From assembly GCA_002361735.1 (NCBI GenBank), contig DETS01000037.1, positions 1 to 14,463 of the forward strand: a stretch of 14,463 nucleotides of DNA. The letters are read 5' to 3'. Within the stretch, counting starts at the first letter, position 1. The number at the start of each line of letters is the position of its first letter. The notes below the pieces were generated by a model. That model was given only the letters and a program-made list of their open reading frames with translations, was not told the DNA's origin and ran no database searches. Shown here in pieces: positions 5,727 through 13,446 of the stretch. Origin of the DNA: Lachnospiraceae bacterium UBA3282. Its GTDB lineage: Bacteria; Bacillota; Clostridia; Lachnospirales; Lachnospiraceae. The translations under genes and the position numbers were made by a program.

Positions 5727-7570
5727 TTGGAGCCTCCGTGTGATTGCGCTAACGTTTCTTTCAGCGCCGTGAGCAGACGATCGTTGTCTTCTTCATTTCT
5801 GACCGCCAGCCTGATAAACTGCCTGTTTTCCCCGGAAAGATTCAGCTTGGGAGTCAAATCTTTGATCAAAAGATCATAGTTAAGAAGCAGGTGTTCCATC
5901 AATGCCTCGGATGTCATGCCATTGGTGATTTCGCACATGATGTAGTTTGCCTGTGATGGGAGCGGACAAAGTCCCGGTATAGCGGAAAGCCCGTTGAAAA
6001 AGCGTGTTCTTTCTGCCCGTATCCGTTTGAGTGCCACCTTGTAGTCGTTCTTATATTTTTCCTCAATCTGCATATAAAATTCAGCAAAAGAATTGATATT
6101 CCAGATGGCGATACTTTTTTTGATCTGCGCAATCTTTGCTTCATCAGCAGAAACCATGATACCGAGCCGCAGCCCGGGAACGCCGTATGATTTCGAGATG
6201 CTTTTAACAATGATCAACTTCGGGTAGCGGGAGAGTACGGCTTCGTCGATCAGCGTAGTGTCGTCGTCTCCTGTCTCAGCAAAATCACAGAAACTCTCGT
6301 CTAAAATGATCGATATGTTTTTCTCCCGGCTCCAATCAAGGAGACGGAAGATGTCCTCTTTGCCAATGTAATTGCCGGAAGGATTATCGGGATTGATCAG
6401 GATGAGCTGATCAATCGGCTTATCGTTAAAATAATCAATCAGTTCTTTGCTGCCATAGCGGTAATCCGGGGCACTTGCATGAAACACAATGGTCTTTTCC
6501 TCTGCATAGCGGTTTGGGTATTCTTCAAAGGTGGGACGGATAACGCCTATCGTGCCGCGCTCGTTATCCATCAGAGCCTTGATCAGTTCGGCGGCGCCGT
6601 TTCCCACAACAATATGGTCCTGTCGAACCCCAAAATTTTTCGCGGCAAGCAATGCGTTTACATTGGCGCCGGAAGGGTACTGTGTCAACAGAGTTTCCAG
6701 ATTGGACTTGATTTCATCCATAAGTTTCTGCGGTGGGAAATAGGGGTTTACCAAATAGCAGAAATCTTTGATTTTCGGATATCTCCAAAAGCCGCCGTAC
6801 CTCGCGTGCAGCAGTTCCAGTTTTTTCTTTTGATCGGGGTGGAACATGGAGGAAGCGATATCCCAATCCTGCAGATCGTCGATCTCATACCAGAGCTGTC
6901 CGGTCAGACGTTTTGCCTTGATTTCAGGATCGTCCAGCATGGTGATCACACGCAGCACCTGTTCATAGTAATCATTGTTTCCAAGCGCCATGGAATACGC
7001 TTCCAGAAAGGGCACATAGTGGGTTTCGGAAAAGTGGCGGCTGAATTTATAAATGTTTACTGTTTTGTAGTAATGAGGAATATCTTCAAACTTAAATTTC
7101 TTGCCGGGGATAAATTCCTTGATCGTGTCGTCTTCATCGAGTTTGACGACGGTCCCATCCATCCAGCTTTCATATTTATCCACTAAGGCAAGCGTCTCCC
7201 TGGAATCGTTCACCAGAGTGTCCAGCAGGGAATCCTCAAAAATAAGATCGGATTCCAACAGTATGGTTGCGTCTTCCGTCAATTCCTGCTTTGCGAGGTA
7301 GAGGGAATAAATATTGTTTGTTTTATCATATATTTCATTGGTGATAAAATGAATGGGTGTGGAGATGGACAGGGTGTTGATGTAATCTTTCAGAAGATCG
7401 CCTTTGTAACCGACCACGATTACAATCCTGTTCAGCTGCAGGCGCTCGAGCTGGCGCAGCATCCTTTCAATCAGAGTGACACCGTTCACTTTTATCATAC
7501 ATTTTGTGTTGTTGGCAGTCAGGTCCTTTAATCGTTTGCCCATTCCTGCCGCGAGAATAACAGCCTGCAT
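5723..7570 (-). CDS. Bifunctional LicC-type cytidylyltransferase / class I-II PLP aminotransferase or decarboxylase
   Basis: 615 residues with two catalytic domains. Residues 1 to about 240 are a sugar-phosphate-type nucleotidyltransferase closest to LicC (CTP:phosphocholine): LAAGMGKRL at 6-14, KCMIKVNG at 23-30, metal-binding ESDLIF with D108, and WYEIDDLQDW with D231/D232. Residues from about 260 onward are a fold-type I PLP enzyme resembling HisC/CobD: NPDNPSG at 393-399, LDESFCDF with D424 for the PLP ring, and SISKSYGVPGLRLG with K460 as the Schiff-base lysine. The fusion likely makes an aminated phospho-alcohol (for example by aminating dihydroxyacetone phosphate or decarboxylating phosphoserine) and activates it with CTP. 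T. denticola PntC is an analogous fusion, but, as I recall, its transaminase is a different class. The ATG follows AAAGGAG and lies 2 nt past the stop of the YidC fusion gene. Confidence 0.87.
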   Translation of the reverse strand: MQAVILAAGMGKRLKDLTANNTKCMIKVNGVTLIERMLRQLERLQLNRIVIVVGYKGDLLKDYINTLSISTPIHFITNEIYDKTNNIYSLYLAKQELTEDATILLESDLIFEDSLLDTLVNDSRETLALVDKYESWMDGTVVKLDEDDTIKEFIPGKKFKFEDIPHYYKTVNIYKFSRHFSETHYVPFLEAYSMALGNNDYYEQVLRVITMLDDPEIKAKRLTGQLWYEIDDLQDWDIASSMFHPDQKKKLELLHARYGGFWRYPKIKDFCYLVNPYFPPQKLMDEIKSNLETLLTQYPSGANVNALLAAKNFGVRQDHIVVGNGAAELIKALMDNERGTIGVIRPTFEEYPNRYAEEKTIVFHASAPDYRYGSKELIDYFNDKPIDQLILINPDNPSGNYIGKEDIFRLLDWSREKNISIILDESFCDFAETGDDDTTLIDEAVLSRYPKLIIVKSISKSYGVPGLRLGIMVSADEAKIAQIKKSIAIWNINSFAEFYMQIEEKYKNDYKVALKRIRAERTRFFNGLSAIPGLCPLPSQANYIMCEITNGMTSEALMEHLLLNYDLLIKDLTPKLNLSGENRQFIRLAVRNEEDNDRLLTALKETLAQSHGGSK

Positions 7571-7572
7571 TT

Positions 7573-9498
7573 TCAGTTCTCCTTTGCGATGGTTTCATTT
7601 TGGGCGGATTCCTTCCCGGAAATCTTTGCCTGTATGCTTTTTATCATGTAGTCAGCGCCAGTTTCTGCGGCACTTCCCAGATGATAAAGATATTCGTGGG
7701 CAAGTGCTTCTATCTTCTCCGCGTATTCTGCGCGATGGCCGATCAGAAAATCGACACTTTCCGCAGTCTGTTCCAAGTGTTTTGGATCCAGACGCATTCC
7801 CAGCTTGTCCCGTAACAGGATATTTAGCGGTACGGTAGCTATCTTCTGATATTCCGGGTTCATCACCTTCATGGGTGTGTCGATAAACAAGATGGGTCTT
7901 CGCGTGGTAAAAGCGTATTCCCAACTGATTCCGGACCAATCAGTGATCAGCAGATCCGCCTCCATAATGGGATTGTTGGAGGAGAAGTCTGTCTGGATCG
8001 TGATGGTGTCGGATTCGTATTTCTGTTTTAAGATTTCCATGTATTCGCTTTTTAAGCGGACTTCCTGCGGATGGGGGCGCACGATAATATCATATTCCCG
8101 ATTTTTCAGGGCATCCAAAAGTTCTTCCAGGCAGCTGTCCACGATGTTGTGCTCCTGCCAGGAGGGTGCGATTAAAATCTTTTTTCGTTCGTTTTCGTGA
8201 TGAGGCCGGGAATCGAAGGCAGCTCTTGTCTCATCCAAAAGAGGATATCCTATTTTTAGCAGTTTTTTGGGTGCCAGACCATATAAGGCTTCGGTTTCCC
8301 GGGTTTCCGATTCATGGTGTGGACCGGCACAAAAAATAGTGTCGAAATGATCCATGCAGCCTTTTCGCATACCCATATTGTTACTGCCGATTCCGTGCTG
8401 AACAAAGATGTACTCTATGTCGTCCCTCACATAGCTTCGCTTGATATGAAAATTATTGAGATCCGGCATGGTCATGACAACAAGGTCGGCGTCCATTTTC
8501 ATCATCAGGGTAATCAGTCTGTTTTCTCCAATATAATAGGCTCTGATTTGATTGTTTTCCTTTTCCATGGTAAAGATATTGTCATTGGGATCGCTTGTGA
8601 TATAGTGAATCGTAATATTGGTATGTTCCAGCAGATATTCAATATATCCTTTGAAGTACTTATAAAAACCATTGCTTTCCGAGTAGAAAACAAGGTGTTT
8701 GTTCAGCACGGAGAAAAAACGCTTATAATCTCTGCGCTCGCGTTTTTTGTTTTCAGAGAAAAAGCCATCACGTTTCTGCTTGCCAACATGCTGTATTTCG
8801 TTTAAAGCTTCACGGCTTTTCTCCAGCTTCTCATAATCCACATACTTTCGCGGTTTGATGATCGCGTTGAGGATGTATAGTTGAAGGACTGCCATCAGAT
8901 TACTGCAGATCCAGTAGAAAGCGGTTCCGATGGGTACAAACCAGCCCAGATACAAAGACAGTCCGACGGAAAACGCCATTGTGCCGTATTTATTGTATTT
9001 GGATTGTTCCGACTGCAAGACATTGCTCGCATTCTGAGCGATACACAAGACCCATGAGGAAAGACCGGCTACGATGGGCGACCAGAGCAGGCTGATGCCG
9101 GTTTCATCGGGGACGGAGCCCAGATCAATGGGACCAAACGACATATCGATGGCAGGGTTTTCAATCCCGGCTCGGATGACGCCGACTACGCCCATGAGCA
9201 GAATCAGTTGTATGATGAGAGGCAGGGTGGATGCCAGAGGATGATAGTGCTTCTCCTTAAAAAGCTTAGCCTGTTCTTCGGCAATGATGTCTTTTTGACC
9301 ATAGTATTTTACCTTGAGCATGTTGATGTCGGGCTGCATTTTGATCATGGTGATGGAATTCATGTAAGTCCACAGCGAGACAGGAAGCAAGACAAGCTTA
9401 CTGATAAAGGTAAATATTAGGATAGCCAGTCCGTAATTGTGACAGACGGCATAGCAGCCGTTCATGATCCATGACAAAAAATGGTATAAATATGTCAT
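7573..9498 (-). CDS. YidC/Oxa1-type membrane domain fused to CDP-glycerol glycerophosphotransferase-like domain
   Basis: 641 residues. Residues 1-215 have the YidC/Oxa1 layout of five helices (about 20-42, 88-110, 137-156, 171-188, 189-212) with a charged cytoplasmic loop between the first two (MQPDINMLKVKYY), HPLASTLPLIIQ at 86-97 and GTAFYWICSNL at 191-201. The groove arginine after helix 1 is replaced by K34. After a basic linker (216-265) comes a TagB/TagF-type domain: FVQHGIGSNN (H368), ILIAPSW (441-447), IIVRPHP (471-477) and ITDWSGISWEYAF (518-530). This domain would sit in the cytoplasm and move a CDP-linked headgroup onto a membrane-bound acceptor. No lipobox is convincing, and the reading frame is continuous through the junction. 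It is first in the operon. AGGAGGG lies 11 nt before the ATG. Whether the YidC part inserts proteins or serves as anchor or acceptor channel is unknown. Confidence 0.9.
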   Translation of the reverse strand: MTYLYHFLSWIMNGCYAVCHNYGLAILIFTFISKLVLLPVSLWTYMNSITMIKMQPDINMLKVKYYGQKDIIAEEQAKLFKEKHYHPLASTLPLIIQLILLMGVVGVIRAGIENPAIDMSFGPIDLGSVPDETGISLLWSPIVAGLSSWVLCIAQNASNVLQSEQSKYNKYGTMAFSVGLSLYLGWFVPIGTAFYWICSNLMAVLQLYILNAIIKPRKYVDYEKLEKSREALNEIQHVGKQKRDGFFSENKKRERRDYKRFFSVLNKHLVFYSESNGFYKYFKGYIEYLLEHTNITIHYITSDPNDNIFTMEKENNQIRAYYIGENRLITLMMKMDADLVVMTMPDLNNFHIKRSYVRDDIEYIFVQHGIGSNNMGMRKGCMDHFDTIFCAGPHHESETRETEALYGLAPKKLLKIGYPLLDETRAAFDSRPHHENERKKILIAPSWQEHNIVDSCLEELLDALKNREYDIIVRPHPQEVRLKSEYMEILKQKYESDTITIQTDFSSNNPIMEADLLITDWSGISWEYAFTTRRPILFIDTPMKVMNPEYQKIATVPLNILLRDKLGMRLDPKHLEQTAESVDFLIGHRAEYAEKIEALAHEYLYHLGSAAETGADYMIKSIQAKISGKESAQNETIAKEN

Positions 9499-9564
9499 CT
9501 GACTGTGTTCCCTCCTGCAATAATGGTATCGAATAGACGTTCCGGCAAATGACCAATTGCGACT

Positions 9565-9593
9565 ATTTTATCATATTTTACCTTTTTTTACAA
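9565..9593 (-). promoter_or_regulatory. Sigma-A promoter of the four-gene headgroup operon
   Basis: On the minus strand TTGTAA (-35, 9588-9593) and TAAAAT (-10, 9565-9570) are separated by 17 bp, giving a leader of about 60 nt before the first start codon at 9498. The region is strongly AT-rich. No other promoter of this quality is seen between the four genes. Confidence 0.6.
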
Positions 9594-9660
9594 CCGATTA
9601 TGTGGTAAGATAATGAGAAATGCGGAATGCGCAGAGGGAAGAAATGGGGCGGAGGCAGAC

Positions 9661-10347
9661 ATGTCCTTTCAGATGATCCATATGGAAATCGCATACAGAC
9701 TTTTACAATATTTCCCGCAGGTGAAACATCCTGCGGAATTTATTCTGGGTTCCGTGGCACCGGACGCTGTGCATATGGTGCCGGATGCCGTACGGTTGGC
9801 GGCTGACTTTGATGTGACCGAAAAAATACGGTCTCATTTATTTGAGGGCTGCGGACCGTGGGGAGATACGCAGGATTACGAGCTGTGGGAGCGGAATATC
9901 GGCGCCTTTTTTGAAACAAATGTGGCAGTGGAGGCAGATCCTGTTCGCAGAGATTTTATGTTTGGCATCTTTGTACACTGCCTGACGGATTACTGGAACG
10001 ATCTTAAGATTTGGCGAAAGGCGCAGAGTATGTATCTGCCGTCGATACCGTTAGAGGCATTTAAGGATGCGTTTTATCGAGAGTATCGGAGCATCGATTG
10101 GTGGCTGTATCAGAACAGTGAGCATACGGCAAAGATCTGCGCGCTGCTTGCGGATGCGGCGCTTTTTTCCATAGAGGGGCTGGTGAACGGGGAAAAATTG
10201 GCAAACCTGAAAAAATACCTGCTTACCGTACAGTACAACACGGAACTGGTTGACATAACTCGGAATCGGTTCTTTACAGCGGAGAGGATCGAGGATTTTA
10301 TGGCGTTTGTGGTGGATGCTTTTGAAAAGCAATTGCGCAATGTGTAA
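9661..10347 (+). CDS. Zinc-dependent phospholipase C-like protein
   Basis: 228 residues resembling the bacterial zinc-dependent phospholipase C family (S1-P1 nuclease/PLC fold), largely uncharacterised cytoplasmic helical proteins. Visible candidate metal ligands: H7 in the IHMEIA opening, D35 and H38 in the SVAPDAVH motif, H59 in RSHL, and the later VHCLTDYWND block with its histidine and aspartates. No signal peptide is present, so an exported toxin-like PLC is unlikely and the substrate is unknown. The ATG at 9661 is preferred because GGAGG lies 5 nt upstream and the family motif begins within a few residues. An in-frame ATG at 9613 would add 16 residues of low-complexity sequence behind a weak site. 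It is divergent from the headgroup operon and precedes the DUF5722-like gene by about 100 bp. Confidence 0.7.
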   Translation: MSFQMIHMEIAYRLLQYFPQVKHPAEFILGSVAPDAVHMVPDAVRLAADFDVTEKIRSHLFEGCGPWGDTQDYELWERNIGAFFETNVAVEADPVRRDFMFGIFVHCLTDYWNDLKIWRKAQSMYLPSIPLEAFKDAFYREYRSIDWWLYQNSEHTAKICALLADAALFSIEGLVNGEKLANLKKYLLTVQYNTELVDITRNRFFTAERIEDFMAFVVDAFEKQLRNV

Positions 10348-10361
10348 AATGATGGTAAGAT
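10333..10361 (+). promoter_or_regulatory. Candidate promoter for the DUF5722-like gene
   Basis: TTGCGC (10333-10338) and TAAGAT (10356-10361) are 17 bp apart, with the -35 inside the end of the preceding gene. The sequence GGTAAGATA also occurs before the phospholipase C-like gene (9604-9612), without a good -35. Confidence 0.35.
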
Positions 10362-10448
10362 ATACGCGAAGACAATGGCGGTGTACAGACAGCGAAGGTA
10401 AGGCGGCAGGATGGGAAGCGGCGCTGCATGAAGGATAGGGAGAAGCAT

Positions 10449-12095
10449 ATGAAAAAGAGCGGATACGAAAGAAAAATCAGAAACAGGGTCGGCGGATTGG
10501 TGACCCTTCTTTTATTGACTGTTTTGGTCATGGTTTGCGGCAGCAAGGCGCAGGCGGCGGGCAGACCGGTTTCGATCAACTGTCAGATCGCGGGCGGAAA
10601 CGTGAACTGCACGCTGACGGCATCAAGTGTCCCTTCCAGTGACGATGGGAAATATTACATTTTTGCGGACGAGGTATATCAGGATGGTCCGGTGGGGCGG
10701 ATCGTGGCAAGCGTTGATGCGGGTACGTCCGTGACGGCGGTATTTCCTTTACATTATAATACGGCGGAGTCAAACTTAAGCTGTAAGTTCATCGCAGCAG
10801 TGAAGCGGGGCGGCCAGATGATGCAGGTCAGTGACGAGCGCTACATCACAAACCCCGAAGCGAACGCCGCTTATACGACGGGGCGCATGACCCGCGGCAT
10901 CAAGGGCATCCTGCCCGAGGTTGCCGCGATCAACAGCGGGGAGCTGAAAGACCTCGGGATTCAACAGGTGGTCTACAATATGTACTTAAACGAAATCTGC
11001 GCGGCACCCGGTGAAGGGGGAACCCTTCCTTTTGACTATAATGGTCAAACTTATTATTTCAGCAACGGCCGCATTACGCACTATGACCAGATGATCAAAG
11101 GATTTAACCAACAGGGGATGCAGGTGACGATGGTGCTCCTAAACGGAGAAGCGAGCGCGGGATCGCAGGATCTGATCCATCCCAATGCCAGAGGAGCGGA
11201 GTGTCCCAGCTATGCTTTGAATGTCGAGGAGGCGGGCGGCGTCAATCATCTGAAAGCGGTGTGCGCTTTTTTGGGACAGCGCTATTCGGGGAAGACGGGT
11301 AACGGGCAGATCGATAACTGGATCCTGGGCAATGAAGTCAATGCCAGAACATCCTGGTGGTACATGGATTCCGCGAATCTGGATGTGAATGTGAGCGCTT
11401 ATGTGAAGGCATTCCGCATCTTTTATAACGAGTTAAAGGCGATGAATGCCAATGTCTGGGTTTATAACTCCATCGATCAGGAATGGGGGAGAAAGTCGAA
11501 TCCGGGAAGCTTTCTGGCAAAGGATTATCTGGATCAGTTTAATTACTATATCAACCGCGAGGGGAATATTGACTGGGGGCTTTCCTATCATCCCTATAAC
11601 TCCCCGCTTTACGATCCTTATGCCTGGAACGGTCCGGCAGTCTGGGTGAAACAGGGACTTTCCACGCCGTATATTACCATGCAGAATATTGATATCCTCA
11701 TCGATTATATGCACCAGGCGAAGTTTTTGAATCCGGCGGGGCAGGTGCGCAGCATCTCACTGGCGGAGATTGGTTATACTTCCTATTTCGGGACGGAGAA
11801 TCAGGAGGCGTCGGTGGCCTACGGGTATCTGAAAGCGGCGAGTCTCCCGGATGTGGACGCGTTCATGCTGTTCCGTTTTAAGGATGACGCGCACGAGATG
11901 GAGAGCAAACTGAATTTGGGGATTACAAATTTAGACGGCAGCCACAAGCCTGCCTATAATATCTATAAGAATCTCGGCACCGCGAATGCGGGAGCCGCCA
12001 AGGCGCGCGCCTCGGAGATCATCGGCATGGACATCGACCAGATGATCAGCCAGAACATTATCTGGACCAGAGGCGGCGACGGCGTGGTGCAGTGA
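10449..12095 (+). CDS. Secreted DUF5722-like glycosidase-fold protein
   Basis: 548 residues. The N-terminus is a signal peptide: basic MKKSGYERKIRNR, hydrophobic VTLLLLTVLVMV, and an AQA cleavage site near residue 36, so the protein is exported. Residues 40-135 form a beta-rich leading domain; about 140-525 resemble a DUF5722-type (beta/alpha)8 barrel. The NWILGNEVNAR motif (290-300, E296) and SISLAEIGYTS (435-445, E440) are placed like the acid/base and nucleophile glutamates of clan A glycosidases; WGLSYHPYN at 376-384 resembles a substrate-binding strand. No activity is known to me for this family. No sortase motif or cell-wall binding repeat is visible. The ATG at 10449 is chosen over 10428 because AGGGAG lies upstream at good spacing. 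It ends 15 bp before the convergent ribbon-helix-helix gene, and its terminator lies inside that gene. Confidence 0.78.
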   Translation: MKKSGYERKIRNRVGGLVTLLLLTVLVMVCGSKAQAAGRPVSINCQIAGGNVNCTLTASSVPSSDDGKYYIFADEVYQDGPVGRIVASVDAGTSVTAVFPLHYNTAESNLSCKFIAAVKRGGQMMQVSDERYITNPEANAAYTTGRMTRGIKGILPEVAAINSGELKDLGIQQVVYNMYLNEICAAPGEGGTLPFDYNGQTYYFSNGRITHYDQMIKGFNQQGMQVTMVLLNGEASAGSQDLIHPNARGAECPSYALNVEEAGGVNHLKAVCAFLGQRYSGKTGNGQIDNWILGNEVNARTSWWYMDSANLDVNVSAYVKAFRIFYNELKAMNANVWVYNSIDQEWGRKSNPGSFLAKDYLDQFNYYINREGNIDWGLSYHPYNSPLYDPYAWNGPAVWVKQGLSTPYITMQNIDILIDYMHQAKFLNPAGQVRSISLAEIGYTSYFGTENQEASVAYGYLKAASLPDVDAFMLFRFKDDAHEMESKLNLGITNLDGSHKPAYNIYKNLGTANAGAAKARASEIIGMDIDQMISQNIIWTRGGDGVVQ

Positions 12096-12110
12096 TTTTT
12101 GGTAGTTTGT

Positions 12111-12311
12111 TCAGATATCTAACTCAGGCGGGACGTCCGGTTCATGAGGAACCGGCGCCCCGTTTTTTTTGCGTTGACGCACGCATTCTGTCAGCAGATA
12201 CTCTATCTGGCCATTCACAGATCGAAAATCATCTTCCGCCCAGGCAGCGATGGCATCATAGAGTTTGGCTGACAGGCGCAGCGGCACCTGTTTCTTGGTG
12301 TTGTCCGCCAT
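12111..12311 (-). CDS. Arc-like ribbon-helix-helix DNA-binding protein
   Basis: 66 residues with the ribbon-helix-helix layout: a beta strand (KQVPLRLS, 7-14), helix A (AKLYDAIAAWAEDD) and helix B (SVNGQIEYLLTECVRQRKK), followed by a short proline-rich tail. Such proteins are dimeric repressors that bind short direct or inverted repeats. The ATG directly follows the TAA stop of the SPFH gene with no gap and no good ribosome binding site, so translation probably depends on coupling to that gene. The paired TGATATCA boxes in the SPFH promoter are a plausible autoregulatory target, though this is inferred. It could instead regulate another locus. Confidence 0.82.
   Translation of the reverse strand: MADNTKKQVPLRLSAKLYDAIAAWAEDDFRSVNGQIEYLLTECVRQRKKNGAPVPHEPDVPPELDI
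12129..12170 (+). terminator. Intrinsic terminator of the DUF5722-like gene, inside the convergent RHH gene
   Basis: CCGGTTC (12137-12143) pairs with GAACCGG (12149-12155) around a 5-nt loop; CGGG (12129-12132) can extend the stem with CCCG (12159-12162) across a small internal loop. Eight T follow at 12163-12170. It is oriented for rightward transcription and is read in the opposite strand as RHH codons. Confidence 0.8.
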
Positions 12312-13376
12312 TTAGTAGAGGCTGCCGGAATTGACAATGGGCTGGGCGTCCCGATTACCGCACAGTACCACCAGCAGATTGGATACCATGGCTGCTTTCC
12401 GTTCCTCATCCAGTGTGACGACCTCTTTCTCGGAAAGGCGGTCAAGCGCCATTTCCACCATGCCGACCGCGCCGTCCACGATCATCTTGCGGGCGTCAAT
12501 GATGGCCGATGCCTGCTGTCTCTGGAGCATGACGGCTGCGATCTCGGGCGCGTAGGCCAGATAAGTGATCCGCGCTTCAATGACCTCAAGGCCTGCCTTT
12601 TCCACCTTGCTCTGAATCTCCCGGCGGATCCGCTCCGCCACGATATCGCTGGAACCTCTCAGGCTCCCCTCGTCCGCCTGCCCGTCTCCGGTGGTGTCGA
12701 TGTTTTCCGCCACATCGTAAGGGTAGAGACGCACGATGTTTCGCAGCGCGCTGTCACACTGCAGGGAGAGATATTCCTTATAATTGTCCACGTTGAATAC
12801 GGCTTTGGCGGTGTCCGTCACCCGCCACATCACGGCGATGCTGATCTCGATGGGGTTTCCCAGACAGTCATTGATCTTTTGACGGCTGTTGCTTAAGGTC
12901 ATGATCTTTAAGGAAATCTTTTTGCTGCCGCCTGCGTTCACCTGTACGCCTGTCTGACTGCCGGCAGTGATTTGGAGAAGACCGCCTGCGCCTGCCGCAC
13001 CGTCCACATCGCCGCTTTGCTTCAGCTTGGTAGCCGCCGCGGGATTCAAGGCGCTGCAGAAGGGGTTGACCCAGTAGAAGCCGTCTTCCTTTAAGGTGCC
13101 GATGTACTTACCAAAGAGTGTCAAAACCAGTGCTTCCTGCGGTTCCAGTACCTTGAGGCCGCAAAACAGGATCCAGCCGGTCAAAAAATAGAGGATACCG
13201 ATCACAAAGAGGGCGATTCCAAACGGGCTGTGCGGTCCGTTCTCATTTAAGCCCGTGATACCGCCGATGATCATGGCGGCGATCGCCGCCAGATAAAGCA
13301 GGATTCCCAAAAGGAGCATCCCCATACCGTTCTTGCTTTTGTTTAAGATTTTTTCTTCCACCATTTGTTCTGTCAT
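12312..13376 (-). CDS. SPFH/band 7 domain membrane protein
   Basis: 354 residues. A short charged N-terminus is followed by two hydrophobic helices (about 18-40 and 51-72) and then an SPFH/prohibitin-type domain beginning at GLKVLEPQEALVLTLFGKY, with the typical RVTDTAKAVFNVDNYKEYL strand-helix and a long helical region EIQSKVEKAGLEVIEARI. These proteins scaffold membrane microdomains; the precise role here is unknown. The ATG at 13376 is preferred over upstream ones (13388, 13406) because GGAGG sits 5 nt before it. A glycine- and alanine-rich insert (about residues 125-150, DVDGAAGAGG) interrupts the SPFH domain. It forms a unit with the RHH gene, its stop touching the next start. A strong promoter with repeated palindromes precedes it. 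Confidence 0.9.
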   Translation of the reverse strand: MTEQMVEEKILNKSKNGMGMLLLGILLYLAAIAAMIIGGITGLNENGPHSPFGIALFVIGILYFLTGWILFCGLKVLEPQEALVLTLFGKYIGTLKEDGFYWVNPFCSALNPAAATKLKQSGDVDGAAGAGGLLQITAGSQTGVQVNAGGSKKISLKIMTLSNSRQKINDCLGNPIEISIAVMWRVTDTAKAVFNVDNYKEYLSLQCDSALRNIVRLYPYDVAENIDTTGDGQADEGSLRGSSDIVAERIRREIQSKVEKAGLEVIEARITYLAYAPEIAAVMLQRQQASAIIDARKMIVDGAVGMVEMALDRLSEKEVVTLDEERKAAMVSNLLVVLCGNRDAQPIVNSGSLY

Positions 13377-13446
13377 AGTTTCCTCCATTCCGAAGCTGCC
13401 GGTCAAAACGACTCGGTGGTCAGCTATGTTTATTGTTGATGTGTTT

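Noticed and set aside
6479..7186. 235-codon open frame on the plus strand
   Set aside because: Antisense shadow of the cytidylyltransferase-PLP fusion; no recognisable protein features.
9442..9457. Lipoprotein signal (Cys15) in the YidC fusion, as in many Gram-positive YidC proteins
   Set aside because: The sequence before Cys15 (WIMNG) does not fit a lipobox, lacks a proper hydrophobic stretch, and instead aligns with the start of the YidC core.
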